A DNA stretch of 64,000 bases from Stenotrophomonas maltophilia (GCF_002799245.1 NZ_NEQV01000001.1:799000-862999), one strand, 5' to 3'. Positions 1 through 10,395 are shown, counted from the stretch's first letter. Numbers and translations: made by a program. The notes: generated by a model from the sequence alone, not told the origin.

Positions 1-80
1 CGGACGATGCGATCGCGCAGAGCCTGCGCCACCGACTTCTCGAAGCCCGAATAGGCGTGAACGACGTACCAACGCTTCAT
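1..80 (-). CDS. nusG: Transcription termination/antitermination protein NusG, N-terminal part only
   Basis: The reverse complement starts with an ATG at position 80 and reads MKRWYVVHAYSGFEKSVAQA, the typical start of NusG, which binds RNA polymerase and links it to Rho and the ribosome. Only 26 codons lie in the window; the rest is beyond the left edge. It follows secE by 10 bases on the same strand, the usual secE-nusG order. Confidence 0.93.
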   Translation of the reverse strand, partial: MKRWYVVHAYSGFEKSVAQALRDRIV

Positions 81-90
81 GCAATTCTCC

Positions 91-504
91 TTAGCGGCTC
101 AGGAACCACTGAGTCAGTTTCTGGATCAGGAAGTCGAAGCCACCCAGCAGCAGGCTGAGGATGAGCACCACGACGATCACGACCCACGTCATGCGGATGG
201 CTTCCTGGCGCGTCGGCCAGACCACCTTGCGCAGTTCGAAGCGCGACTCGGAGAGGAATTCGCGGGTGTCGCGCCCCTTGCCGGTCAGCATGAACACGCC
301 GATACCGCCAACCAGACCGACCACGACCGCCAACGCACGCAGCTGACCCGCCCACGCGCCCAGCTGGGCAGCGCGACCGGAGTCGGCGGAGAACCAGAAC
401 CAGACGAACAGACCGGCCAGCACCAGCAGCGATGCGGCGACATACTTGACGATATCTCCACCGTGGGCGGAGTTGTCCTTGGAGTGTTCGATCTTGCTAT
501 TCAT
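91..504 (-). CDS. secE: Preprotein translocase subunit SecE
   Basis: This 137-residue inner-membrane protein is the small essential subunit that clamps SecY in the Sec translocon. Hydrophobic stretches at about residues 19-38 and 57-73 and a C-terminal one at about 105-130 fit the three-segment SecE form of E. coli. The hallmark segment before the last helix, ESRFELRKVVWPTRQEA, is clear (about residues 85-101). It lies between tRNA-Trp and nusG, in the operon headed by the tRNA-Tyr/Gly/Thr and tuf genes. Confidence 0.95.
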   Translation of the reverse strand: MNSKIEHSKDNSAHGGDIVKYVAASLLVLAGLFVWFWFSADSGRAAQLGAWAGQLRALAVVVGLVGGIGVFMLTGKGRDTREFLSESRFELRKVVWPTRQEAIRMTWVVIVVVLILSLLLGGFDFLIQKLTQWFLSR

Positions 505-553
505 CCGGCTGTGTCTGCTTTAGCGGCCCAGGCCGCTGGATAAGGTGGGCAGA

Positions 554-629
<76 letters not shown>

Positions 630-731
630 ACGTTGAAAACTTGCCTTCCCTTAGACGGCGAAGGCGGACCGAGGTTCCCGGCCCGCCATTCGCGTAACCG
701 GCGGTGCTATGCAACCACCGGTACTGCAGGC

Positions 732-1922
<1,191 letters not shown>

Positions 1923-1963
1923 GGCTGCTTATCTCGAATTCGTCTGAGAGGTGATGCTTAAGA

Positions 1964-2039
<76 letters not shown>

Positions 2040-2088
2040 CGAGTTTTGCATTATGACATGAACTCGATAAGATTCAAAGTTCATTCAA

Positions 2089-2162
<74 letters not shown>

Positions 2163-2186
2163 GCCGGGAATGTCACAACGTGAAAC

Positions 2187-2272
2187 TGGTGGAGGGAGGT
2201 GGATTCGAACCACCGAAGGCGTAAGCCAGCAGATTTACAGTCTGCCCCCGTTGGCCGCTTGGGTATCCCTCC
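2187..2272 (-). tRNA. tRNA-Tyr (anticodon GTA)
   Basis: An 86-nt minus-strand tRNA with a long variable arm, as expected for the tyrosine (class II) form. The acceptor is GGAGGGA/TCCCTCC, the anticodon loop CTGTAAA, and CCA is encoded. It is the first gene of the tRNA-tuf transcript. Confidence 0.94.
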
Positions 2273-2328
2273 TTACCACCCCATTCCGTTGCCGCCGAAG
2301 CGTTGCGGTGTGTGGTGGTGAGCCGCTT

Positions 2329-2357
2329 ATTCTGCTGATGGGACGGGGGGCTGTCAA
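2329..2357 (-). promoter_or_regulatory. Sigma-70-type promoter of the tRNA-tuf operon
   Basis: On the minus strand a perfect TTGACA (2352-2357) is followed after 17 bases by CAGAAT (2329-2334), a 4/6 match to the -10 consensus. The predicted start, near 2322, lies about 50 bases upstream of tRNA-Tyr. The sequence after the -10 is GC-rich, as is common at stringently controlled stable-RNA promoters. No other good promoter was seen in the gap. Confidence 0.7.
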
Positions 2358-2409
2358 CGCTTTTTTCCATCTTTTTCACACGTTGTCGCAAACCCATTGA
2401 TACGCAAGG

Positions 2410-3426
2410 TTATTGCCCGGGGACCGGCAGGGTCTCGTTGGCGAAAATTGCGACATGGGGAACGCCGTCGGCGCCGATCCAGCCCCGATACATGCCCTGG
2501 GTGTTGAACGGCGCGGCCATTTTGCCGTCTGCGGCAAGCACGATCGCACCGCCGTCGCCGCCCATCTGCGGAATCGTCTCGTTGATCACGCCCTTGCCCG
2601 CCTGCTCCGGGCTCTGTCCCTGGTAGCGCATGCGGGCACAGATCTCGTGTGCGGCGGCAGTACGGATGTAGTACTCGCCCCAGCCGGTGCCGGACACCGC
2701 ACAACGCGCATCGGCCCAGGTGCCCGCGCCGATGATCGGCGAGTCACCCACCCGGCCATAACGCTTGTTGGTCATGCCGCCGGTGGAGGTACCGGCGGCC
2801 AGGTGCCCCTGTGCATCCAATGCGACCGCACCTACGGTACCGAAGTGCTTTGCGGTCTCCAGGTCGGCATGCACCTGGCCACTGGCTTCTTCCTTCAGCG
2901 CGCGCTGCAGCTGCTGCCAGCGCTTCTCTGTACGGAAGTACGACGGATCCACCAGGGTCATGCCCTGCTCCACCGCAAACGCTTCGGCGCCCTGCCCCAC
3001 CATCATCACGTGCCTGGACTTCTGCATCACGGTCTGCGCCAGCAGGATCGGATTGCGCACCCGCTGCACGCCGGCCACTGCGCCTGCCGCCTGGGTGGCG
3101 CCGTCCATCAGCGCGGCATCCAGCTCGTTGTGGCCGTCATGGGTGAACACCGCGCCCTTGCCGGCGTTGAAGGTCGGATCATCCTCCAGCACGGTGATGG
3201 CCGCAGTGACCGCTGCAAGCGCCGGGCGACCGGCCGCCAGTTCGGCATGGCCCTTCAACAGCGCGGCACGCAACGCATCGCGCGCGGCCTTCTCTTCGGC
3301 CGGCGACAGATCCTTGCGCTCGACGCCGGCCCCTCCATGGATGACCAGCAGTGGCGACGTAGCCGGTGCGGCCTGGGCAAGCAATGGCAGGGACAGCAGC
3401 GCGGACAGCGCCAGGCGCAGTTTCAT
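2410..3426 (-). CDS. Isoaspartyl peptidase / L-asparaginase (plant-type, Ntn hydrolase), probably exported
   Basis: This 338-residue protein belongs to the threonine-nucleophile family that cleaves beta-aspartyl dipeptides and often asparagine. The ATG at 3426 gives a signal peptide (MKLRLALSALLSLPLLAQAA), which the cytoplasmic IaaA enzymes lack. HGGAGVERKD near residue 30 and the autocleavage site GTVGAVALD, with nucleophile Thr197, are intact, as is the GTSTGG segment after it. It lies downstream of a cyanophycinase-like gene on the same strand, 106 bases away, so the two may be one operon supplying and cutting beta-Asp peptides in the periplasm. An upstream in-frame start at 3465 would hide the signal peptide and is less likely. 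Confidence 0.88.
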   Translation of the reverse strand: MKLRLALSALLSLPLLAQAAPATSPLLVIHGGAGVERKDLSPAEEKAARDALRAALLKGHAELAAGRPALAAVTAAITVLEDDPTFNAGKGAVFTHDGHNELDAALMDGATQAAGAVAGVQRVRNPILLAQTVMQKSRHVMMVGQGAEAFAVEQGMTLVDPSYFRTEKRWQQLQRALKEEASGQVHADLETAKHFGTVGAVALDAQGHLAAGTSTGGMTNKRYGRVGDSPIIGAGTWADARCAVSGTGWGEYYIRTAAAHEICARMRYQGQSPEQAGKGVINETIPQMGGDGGAIVLAADGKMAAPFNTQGMYRGWIGADGVPHVAIFANETLPVPGQ

Positions 3427-3470
3427 CGGGTAGGTCTCCAGCAGGGCGTAAGGAATGGATTGCATGTTGG

Positions 3471-3536
3471 TGCCGGCCGCGGGCCGGCAAGGGGCGCATC
3501 AGGGAAGGTGAGTTGCCGGCCAGCGGCTGGCACTAC
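3471..3536. repeat. Two REP-like palindromes between the peptidase and protease genes
   Basis: TGCCGGCC-GCG-GGCCGGCA (3471-3489) and TGCCGGCCAGCGGCTGGCA followed by CTAC (3514-3536) are palindromes of the GTAGTGCCGGCC type, seen again near 50486. They separate the two minus-strand genes and could end or stabilise the upstream mRNA. Confidence 0.6.
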
Positions 3537-4552
3537 CGAAGCGTGAACTCGATCTCGCCGTCACTGATGTCGGCCATCGCCTGGTAATCGGCCTCGGCCT
3601 GGAAGTCATCCAGGCGCATGCGGCTGCCGCTGGCGACCACGGTCACCGGAACGGCATGGAAGCGCAGCGGCTCGCCCTCCACCAGCCGGTCGGCATCACG
3701 GCCGGGGCTGACCACCCAGACCTTGCCTTCGCCATCGGCGCTGTAGACCTGGGCCTGGCCATCGGGCTCCACGCACAGGGCAGTGTCCTCATCGACGCCA
3801 ATGCCGACGATGTCGGGGTCGCCGCTGTCCTGCGCGGCGCGCGCCACGAACACGATCAGGCGACCGAGCCGGTCACGCTTGTCGAAATGGGTGTCGGTGA
3901 CCACGCGCTGCAGGTAGGGCATCTGCAGGAATCCACTGTCCATGGTGACCGCGCTGCCCATCGGGTCGGCCAGCGCACCGGCCGAGGTGATGCTGCCGCC
4001 ATCCATGGCGCCATAGGCATAGCCGCCGAGGATGGCCAGGCCCGCGCTGGTACCGGCGATCGGCTTGCCGGCGCGCACATGGGCGTTGAGCGCGCGGTTG
4101 AGAGCGGTGCCCTTCCAGAAGCGGATGTAGCGTGACTGGTCGCCACCGGCAATGAAGATGGCATCCGCCGCGGCGACCACCCGCAGCACCGCCGGATCAT
4201 CGGCACCGCGACGGCTGTCGAAGACCAGGGTCTGCACTGCGGTGGCGCCGCCGATTTCGCGGTACAGGCGGTCCTGCAGCTCGTCACCGCCAGAGGCACG
4301 CAGGATCAGCACACGGCCATTGCCGGCCTGCTTCAGCCACCACTGGAAGGCGTCCGGCACCCATTCGCCACCGCCCATCAGCATCATCGCGGGCGCCCGC
4401 GGTCCGGGGCGCGGAGCCTCCAGATCGCCGACTTCGTAGTAGGCGAAGCCGGGACCCTGCAGGTCCTGCGCGGGCGTGGCCAGTGGCCAGGCCAGCACCA
4501 GCAGCGCCAGCCAGGCAAAGGGGCTACGCAGGGTGCGGTGGAGGCGTCGCAT
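3533..4552 (-). CDS. Cyanophycinase-like serine protease (peptidase S51), exported
   Basis: This 339-residue protein resembles cyanophycinases, which release beta-Asp-Arg dipeptides from the storage polymer cyanophycin. The ATG at 4552 follows a good ribosome site (AGGGAG) and gives a signal peptide ending near residue 28 (WPLATPAQD). The family hallmarks are present: the MGGGE turn near residue 59, the AGGDQ motif near 135 and the nucleophile elbow GTSAG with Ser169. Export suggests it acts on polymer outside the cytoplasm. It is divergent from a TonB-dependent receptor and next to an exported isoaspartyl peptidase. Other S51 members act on small Asp peptides, so the polymer substrate is inferred. 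Confidence 0.85.
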   Translation of the reverse strand: MRRLHRTLRSPFAWLALLVLAWPLATPAQDLQGPGFAYYEVGDLEAPRPGPRAPAMMLMGGGEWVPDAFQWWLKQAGNGRVLILRASGGDELQDRLYREIGGATAVQTLVFDSRRGADDPAVLRVVAAADAIFIAGGDQSRYIRFWKGTALNRALNAHVRAGKPIAGTSAGLAILGGYAYGAMDGGSITSAGALADPMGSAVTMDSGFLQMPYLQRVVTDTHFDKRDRLGRLIVFVARAAQDSGDPDIVGIGVDEDTALCVEPDGQAQVYSADGEGKVWVVSPGRDADRLVEGEPLRFHAVPVTVVASGSRMRLDDFQAEADYQAMADISDGEIEFTLR

Positions 4553-4578
4553 CTTGATCTCCCTGAACAAAATCGACT

Positions 4579-4592
4579 TGCAAGCGTTTTCA
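4579..4592. promoter_or_regulatory. Possible LacI-type operator between the cyanophycinase and receptor genes
   Basis: TGCAAGCGTTTTCA is an imperfect dyad around a central CG (5 of 7 positions pair), the usual shape of LacI/GalR-family operators. It lies 27 bases upstream of the cyanophycinase-like start in the divergent promoter region. No LacI-family gene is in the window, so this is a sequence-shape guess. Confidence 0.35.
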
Positions 4593-4722
4593 CTCTTTGC
4601 CAGATAGGGACCCAGTAGTCAAGGACATAAAAAAGGCGTTAAATGCGCGCGCCCATTCCGGAAATCTGAATGGGGGACAGGGCCCCTCCTCTGCGGGCCG
4701 GCTTCATTTCCGAGAATTCCTC

Positions 4723-7461
4723 ATGCGTAGAATGGCGATGGCGTGGTCGATCCAGCTGGCGTTGATGGGTGTGGCTGCTTCCGCGGCTGCCCAGGCTCCG
4801 GCTTCCTCTTCGGTACAACAACTGGACGCGGTGCAGGTCACCGGTTCGCGCATTCCGCGCGCCCAGGTGGAAGGCCCCGCCCCGATCACGGTGATCAACG
4901 CCGAACAGATCCGCTCCAGTGGCTTCACCAGCGTGCCGGACGTGCTGCGCGCGATGACCCAGAACGGCGGTGAGACGCAGAGCCAGCAGTCTTCCAGTGG
5001 TGCCGACTTCTCGCCGGGCGCCCAGCAGGTGGACCTGCGCGGGCTGGGCCCGAACCACACGCTGGTGCTGGTCAATGGCCGCCGTATCGCCGACTTCCCG
5101 ATGCCTTTCAAGGGCCGCAGCAATTTCACCGATGTCTCCAACATCCCGCTGGGGATGATCGAGCGCATCGAAGTGCTGACCGGCAGCGCCTCGGCCATCT
5201 ATGGTTCCGACGCGATCGCCGGCGTGGTCAACTTCATCCTGAAGAAGAAGGCCGACGGCACCACCATCGACATGCGCATGGGCACCACCACCGAAGGCGG
5301 TGGCGAGTCGTTCGACATGAGCCTGGCCAGTGGTTTCAGCCGTGGCAACTTCAACGCCGTGTACAGCGTCGAGCTGCAGTCGCAGACCCCGCTGTGGGCC
5401 TATGACCGCGACATCCAGGACTCGACCCAGGATGGCCCCACCGAGGGTTCACGCATCGCGCGCCGTGCCTATCTGCGCACCGACTACAACGATGACTACC
5501 TGGACCCGGGCGCCGCTACCTGCGAAGCGCTGTCCGGCCAGAACCAGGGCAGCACCTACCGCGCCTACCGCCCGAAGTACGGCTACTACTGCGGCAGCGA
5601 CAGCTCGATCGGCTACGGCACCATCCTCAGCAAGCGCCGCGGTGCCAACGGGTACGCGTCGCTGAGCTACGACTTCGACAATGGCCAGCAGTGGTTCGCC
5701 GACGTGCAGCTGGGCTACCACACGATGTCGCTGATGCGCGACGTCACCAAGTGGGGCCGCATGGACGCCAACGGCGATGAGTCGGGTTACTTCAACAATG
5801 AAGCCACCGGCGAGATCGAGTTCTGGCAGCGCCAGTTCTCGCCCGAGGAAATGGGCGGCCTGCGCAATGCCATGGTGCGCAGCACGCAGAAGACCTTCAG
5901 CGTGACCACCGGCTTCAAGGGCAACCTGACCGGCAACTGGGATTACGAAGCGGCATTGAGCCATTCGCAGTACCAGTCGCGGATCAGCTGGGCACAGATC
6001 ATTGCCGCCAAGGCCAATGACCTGTTCCTCGGCCCGCAGCTGGGCGTGGATGACGACGGTTTCCCGATCTACAACGCCGACCCGTCACGCCTGTACCGGC
6101 CATTGACCCGCGCCGAGTACGACTCGATCGCCGCGCGTACGACCTACACCCCGAAGTCGCGCACGGAGACCGCCGCCTTCACCCTGACCAACGCGGCGCT
6201 GTTCGCCCTGCCTGGTGGTGATGCCGGATTTGCCGCGACCGTGGAAGTGGGCCAGCAGGCCTACTCGCTGAACCCCGATCCGCTGGCGACCGGGTACTAC
6301 TACTACAGCTGGAAGGACTCGGACGGCAAGGGCTCGCGCAACCGCTGGGCGACCGCTGCGGAGCTGCGCATGCCGCTGCACGAGACGGTCAACCTGAGCG
6401 TGGCCGGCCGCTACGACCAGTACCGCTATTCCGGCAACACCATCGGCAAGGCGACCTGGAGCGGTGGCCTGGAATGGCGCCCGATCGACACCCTGCTGGT
6501 CCGCGGTTCGTATGGCACCGCGTTCCGTGCGCCGGACCTGCACTACGTGTTCGCCGGCCCGGGCAACGATGAAACCACCGCCGAAGACCTGTACAGCTGC
6601 CGCGCCGACGGCGCCACCGACTGCGCCGACTACGAACGCAACCTGATCCGCAGCCGCACCGGCAACCGCCAGCTCGACCCGGAAACCAGCACGTCGTGGA
6701 GTGCCGGTTTCGTCTGGTCGCCGGCGGTCGGCCTGGATCTGTCGGTGGACTGGTTCGACATCGACATGCGCAACCAGGTGCAGGACATGGACGTGCGCAC
6801 GATCCTGGCCAACGAAGCCAACTGCCGCCTGGGCAGCGCCGACATCACCTCGCCGACCTGCGTGGATGCGCTCGCCCGCATCACCCGCAGCAACGACGGG
6901 CGCCTGTATGGCGTGCGCGTGGAGCCGATCAACGTCGCCCGCGAGTCCACCTCCGGCATCGACGTCGGCCTGCGTTACCGCCTGCAGACGGGCATCGGCG
7001 ATTTCATCTTCAACGGCACCCACACCTGGGTGAAGAAGCATGATTTCCAGCGCTACCCCGGCGACCGCACCGAAGACCAGTTCGCGGTCAACAGTGGCTT
7101 CGACATTCCGCGCACCAAGACCAGCCTGAGCGTGACCTGGGAGAAGGATGCGTGGTCGGCAACGGTGTACGGCTCGCGCCTGGGCAAGCTGCCGACCTCG
7201 GACAGCTACGACCAGGTGTTCGACTGGGACAGCGGCGACAGCCCGTACGTGAAGGCGACGTATCGCTACAACGCCTCGCTGCAGTACCGCTTCGACGACC
7301 ACTCGCGCCTGTCGCTGTCGGTGGTCAACGTGTTCAACAAGATGCCGCCGAAGGACCGTACCTACACCGCCTACCCGTACTACGACGTGTCCTGGTTCGA
7401 CAGCGTCGGCCGCACGATCAACCTGCAGTACACCCACAAGTTCGGTGGCAGCGCGCTGTAA
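4723..7461 (+). CDS. TonB-dependent outer-membrane receptor
   Basis: This 912-residue protein is an energy-dependent importer. The ATG at 4723 gives a signal peptide (MRRMAMAWSIQLALMGVAAS, cleaved near AAAQA). The plug domain, about residues 45-165, shows VTGSRIPR, DLRGLGPNHTLVLVNGRRI and ASAIYGSDAIAGVVNF, the standard plug signatures of the large Xanthomonas/Caulobacter receptors. The rest is a beta-barrel rich in aromatic, alternating strands. Genes on the other side of the divergent promoter encode a cyanophycinase-like protease and an isoaspartyl peptidase, so beta-aspartyl peptides are a likely substrate, but the sequence alone does not show specificity. An open frame reaches back to 4597, without signal character. 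Confidence 0.9.
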   Translation: MRRMAMAWSIQLALMGVAASAAAQAPASSSVQQLDAVQVTGSRIPRAQVEGPAPITVINAEQIRSSGFTSVPDVLRAMTQNGGETQSQQSSSGADFSPGAQQVDLRGLGPNHTLVLVNGRRIADFPMPFKGRSNFTDVSNIPLGMIERIEVLTGSASAIYGSDAIAGVVNFILKKKADGTTIDMRMGTTTEGGGESFDMSLASGFSRGNFNAVYSVELQSQTPLWAYDRDIQDSTQDGPTEGSRIARRAYLRTDYNDDYLDPGAATCEALSGQNQGSTYRAYRPKYGYYCGSDSSIGYGTILSKRRGANGYASLSYDFDNGQQWFADVQLGYHTMSLMRDVTKWGRMDANGDESGYFNNEATGEIEFWQRQFSPEEMGGLRNAMVRSTQKTFSVTTGFKGNLTGNWDYEAALSHSQYQSRISWAQIIAAKANDLFLGPQLGVDDDGFPIYNADPSRLYRPLTRAEYDSIAARTTYTPKSRTETAAFTLTNAALFALPGGDAGFAATVEVGQQAYSLNPDPLATGYYYYSWKDSDGKGSRNRWATAAELRMPLHETVNLSVAGRYDQYRYSGNTIGKATWSGGLEWRPIDTLLVRGSYGTAFRAPDLHYVFAGPGNDETTAEDLYSCRADGATDCADYERNLIRSRTGNRQLDPETSTSWSAGFVWSPAVGLDLSVDWFDIDMRNQVQDMDVRTILANEANCRLGSADITSPTCVDALARITRSNDGRLYGVRVEPINVARESTSGIDVGLRYRLQTGIGDFIFNGTHTWVKKHDFQRYPGDRTEDQFAVNSGFDIPRTKTSLSVTWEKDAWSATVYGSRLGKLPTSDSYDQVFDWDSGDSPYVKATYRYNASLQYRFDDHSRLSLSVVNVFNKMPPKDRTYTAYPYYDVSWFDSVGRTINLQYTHKFGGSAL

Positions 7462-7487
7462 GTGCCCGGCCAACGCCCATACAGGAG

Positions 7488-7515
7488 ACCCCCGCTTCGG
7501 CGGGGGTTCTTTTTT
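7488..7515 (+). terminator. Rho-independent terminator of the receptor gene
   Basis: An 8-bp stem ACCCCCGC-TTCG-GCGGGGGT (7488-7507) is followed by TCTTTTTT. It starts 26 bases after the receptor stop. Confidence 0.9.
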
Positions 7516-7571
7516 CCGCCGCCTGAACGGTACCCGCGTGCAGGCTTCAGCCCGGCGGGCCGGCGGCGGAT

Positions 7572-7617
7572 TTTAGGAAACAGCTGATTCCGCGCCGTGG
7601 GTACCGCTCCCTAGCAT
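7572..7617 (+). promoter_or_regulatory. Dyad operator and -10 element of the first hybrid kinase gene
   Basis: TTTAGGAAACAGCTGATTCC (7572-7591) contains the near-perfect dyad GGAAACAG/CTGATTCC (7 of 8 pairs). TAGCAT (7612-7617) lies 20 bases after it and could be a -10 element. No -35 hexamer stands at the proper distance; the dyad covers that position, as at promoters that need an activator. The same dyad and spacing recur at 15654-15698 before the autotransporter gene. The TAGGAAA half is the complement of TTTCCTA, the type of heptad bound by BvgA, and also resembles RcsB boxes. Confidence 0.6.
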
Positions 7618-7623
7618 CGCTGC

Positions 7624-10395
7624 ATGTTCCGCTTCCCCCGCCCTTCGCTGCAGCAGGCCGTGCCATCGACCACCGCGTCGGTGTTGCTGCGCTGCCTGAC
7701 CGTGTGCGTCTTCATCTGCCTGGCCGCTGCGGCCGGGTTCTACCTGCTCACGGCATTCACCGAGGACATCTCGACCCATCGCCGCGAAATGAATGCAGCG
7801 GCCTACAGGGCCCAGATCTATTTCGATCAGCGCGAAGCGCTGCTGCGGTACCTGGGCGATTCGGTGCTGGCCGGCAACCCGGATGCACCTGCCGCGGACA
7901 GCGAAGGCATGCGCCAGGTACCGCTGGATGGACCCGGCGGCCAGCCCGGCCAACGGCTGCTGTTGTCGGCGCGCGCCGAGCACACGCTGCAGGCACTGCA
8001 GACGCACCTGCTGCTGGTCGATGCGCACGGCGCGCATTGGCTGGCCGGAGGCGAGGTCGACGTGGACCTGGCGCACCTGCCATCGCTGCGTGCGCTGCAG
8101 GCACGCAGCGGCAGCCTTGAGGGCGCAGACCCGGTGTACTGGCTGCGCCCGGGCGAGAAGGGCGTTGCACTGGCGCAGCCGGTACAGGAGGGCCCCCATC
8201 CGACGCAGTGGCTGGTACTGCTGCTTGATGGTGCGGCGGCGGCGAGCATGATCGACGGACAGGGCATTGGCGGTTATGCGCTGCTCGACCGTGCGGGACA
8301 GCCGGCCTTGTCCAGCCAGGCCCCACGGCTGGATGGTGCGGGCTGGAAGACCCTGCGGCAGCGCCAGGACGACAGCTTCGGCACGTTGTGGAGCGGCGGG
8401 CTTCCGCGCGGCGTCGCGCTGGTGAAGGGGGTCGGCACTGATGGCTGGCGGTTGGTCTACCACCTGCCGCCGCAGCTGCTGCTGGGCGACCTGGCGGTGC
8501 CCCTGCTGGCCTGCGTGCTGTTGCTGCTGCTGGCCGGCGTCGCGCTGCGCCTGCTGCGGCACCGCGTGGACCTGCAGCTGATCCAGCCGGCCCTGCAACA
8601 GCACCGCCGCCTGCTGGAGAACCTGGATTTCAGTTCGACGGTGATCGACATGGCGCCGGTCGGCATCTGCGTCCTGCGCCGCAGCGACCGCGCGCTGCTG
8701 CTCTCCAACCAGCTGCTGCGCGACTGGCTCGGCGAAGAGGGCGAGCACAGCGACTGGCAGGCGCCCTGGCGTGGACATGCCGGCGAGCGCGGGCGCGGAC
8801 TGGAGTTCACCACCCGCGACGGGCGCCAGCTGCAGGTACTGCACGCGGCCTGCCGCTACCAGGGCGACGACGTCCTGCTATGCGTTTTCCACGACATTTC
8901 CCGGCACCGCCAGGCACAGGCCGCCCTGTCGTCGGCACGCCAGGCCGCCGATGCGGCCAACCAGGCCAAGAGCGCGTTCCTGGCCACCATGAGCCATGAG
9001 ATCCGCACGCCGCTGTACGGCGTGCTGGGTACGCTGGAGCTGCTGGGCCACACCTCGCTGGACGCCCGGCAGTCGCAGTACCTGCGCACCATCGAGAGTT
9101 CCTCGTCGGTGCTGCTGCAGTTGATCAGCGACGTGCTGGATGTTTCCAAGATCGAGTCAGGGCAGCTCAGCCTGGAGCCGGCGGCATTCTCTCCACGCGA
9201 GCTGACCGAAAGCGTGCTGCGCAGCTTCGCCGCATCGGCCACCTGCAAGGGCCTGCAGATCCTGGTCTGTACCGATCCGCGCCTGCCGACGCGGGTGCTC
9301 GGTGATGCCGACCGCATCCGCCAGGTGCTGGGCAACCTGCTCAGCAACGCGATCAAGTTCACCGAGCATGGCCGGGTGGTACTGCGCGTGCGCCAGGTGC
9401 AGCGCGAAGGTGAATCGAGCGTGCTGGCCTGGCAGGTGACCGATACCGGCGTGGGCATCGCTGCGGAGGAACAGGCGCGGCTGTTCGAACCGTTCCGCCA
9501 GGTCCGCGGTGCGGCCAGCGCGCAGGGCACCGGACTGGGCCTGTCCATCAGCGACCGCCTGGTGCGCCTGATGAGCGGTGAGCTGCAGGTGGTAAGCGAG
9601 CCCGGCCTGGGCAGCAGCTTCAGCGTCCGCCTGCCCTTGCCGGTGCTGGCCGCTGCCGAGGATGGCCCTGCGTTGCTGCCGGAACCGCCGATCCTGGTAC
9701 GCGGCCGCGACCGCGAGCTGGTCGACAGTGCCTGTGGCTGGCTGTGTCGCTGGGGTGCCAACGCGCAGCCCCTGCTTGGCGACCCCACGCTGCTGGACCA
9801 TGACGGCGCGATCCTGATGGATGGCGAAGCCGGCATGCCGCTGGCCTGGACGGGTCCGCGCGTGGTGGCATCGATCGAGGGCGGTGACCAGCCCATCCTC
9901 GCCGCCGATGGCAGCCTGGTGGTGACCCTGCATGGCATGACCGCGATCGGCAATGCGCTGGCCAGCGTGCAGCAGCAGCGCGCGGCGCAGCCGGAGACCA
10001 CGCGCGTGGCACCGCCGATGCCTCTGGGCCTGCGCGTGCTGGCCGTCGAAGACAATCCGATCAACCGGGTGATCCTGGCCGAGCAGCTGCGCACCCTCGG
10101 CTGCGACGTGGAGCTGGCACAGGACGGCGTGGAAGCCCTGCAGCGATGCCGCGAGCAGTCCTTCGACCTGGTGGTGACCGACATCAACATGCCGCGCATG
10201 GACGGCCACGCGCTGGCCCGCCAGCTGCGCGATGACGGCAACCTGGTGCCGGTGATCGGCGCCACCGCCAATGCCACCGCCGAAGAGCGCGAGCGCTGCC
10301 TGGCCAGTGGCATGCAGGGCTACCTGAGCAAACCCATCGACATCGCCCGCCTGCGCAAGGCGCTCACCGCCCTGCGCCAAGGAGACCCCGCATGA
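7624..10395 (+). CDS. Hybrid sensor histidine kinase with C-terminal receiver
   Basis: This 923-residue inner-membrane protein has a first transmembrane helix near residues 26-46, a periplasmic sensor of about 235 residues, a second helix near 285-307, a PAS-like segment near 335-430 and a dimerisation domain with [18 protein letters not shown] (His458). The ATPase domain follows with Asn575 in NLLSNAIKF and the DTGVGIA loop, then about 100 residues that look like an RcsC-type ABL or worn-out receiver domain, and finally a receiver with Asp853 in VVTDINMPRMDG. It lacks an HPt domain, so it must pass phosphate to one elsewhere; the second kinase here has one. No ribosome site precedes the ATG, and the predicted transcript starts at or near it. 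The stop overlaps the next gene by ATGA. Confidence 0.92.
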   Translation: MFRFPRPSLQQAVPSTTASVLLRCLTVCVFICLAAAAGFYLLTAFTEDISTHRREMNAAAYRAQIYFDQREALLRYLGDSVLAGNPDAPAADSEGMRQVPLDGPGGQPGQRLLLSARAEHTLQALQTHLLLVDAHGAHWLAGGEVDVDLAHLPSLRALQARSGSLEGADPVYWLRPGEKGVALAQPVQEGPHPTQWLVLLLDGAAAASMIDGQGIGGYALLDRAGQPALSSQAPRLDGAGWKTLRQRQDDSFGTLWSGGLPRGVALVKGVGTDGWRLVYHLPPQLLLGDLAVPLLACVLLLLLAGVALRLLRHRVDLQLIQPALQQHRRLLENLDFSSTVIDMAPVGICVLRRSDRALLLSNQLLRDWLGEEGEHSDWQAPWRGHAGERGRGLEFTTRDGRQLQVLHAACRYQGDDVLLCVFHDISRHRQAQAALSSARQAADAANQAKSAFLATMSHEIRTPLYGVLGTLELLGHTSLDARQSQYLRTIESSSSVLLQLISDVLDVSKIESGQLSLEPAAFSPRELTESVLRSFAASATCKGLQILVCTDPRLPTRVLGDADRIRQVLGNLLSNAIKFTEHGRVVLRVRQVQREGESSVLAWQVTDTGVGIAAEEQARLFEPFRQVRGAASAQGTGLGLSISDRLVRLMSGELQVVSEPGLGSSFSVRLPLPVLAAAEDGPALLPEPPILVRGRDRELVDSACGWLCRWGANAQPLLGDPTLLDHDGAILMDGEAGMPLAWTGPRVVASIEGGDQPILAADGSLVVTLHGMTAIGNALASVQQQRAAQPETTRVAPPMPLGLRVLAVEDNPINRVILAEQLRTLGCDVELAQDGVEALQRCREQSFDLVVTDINMPRMDGHALARQLRDDGNLVPVIGATANATAEERERCLASGMQGYLSKPIDIARLRKALTALRQGDPA

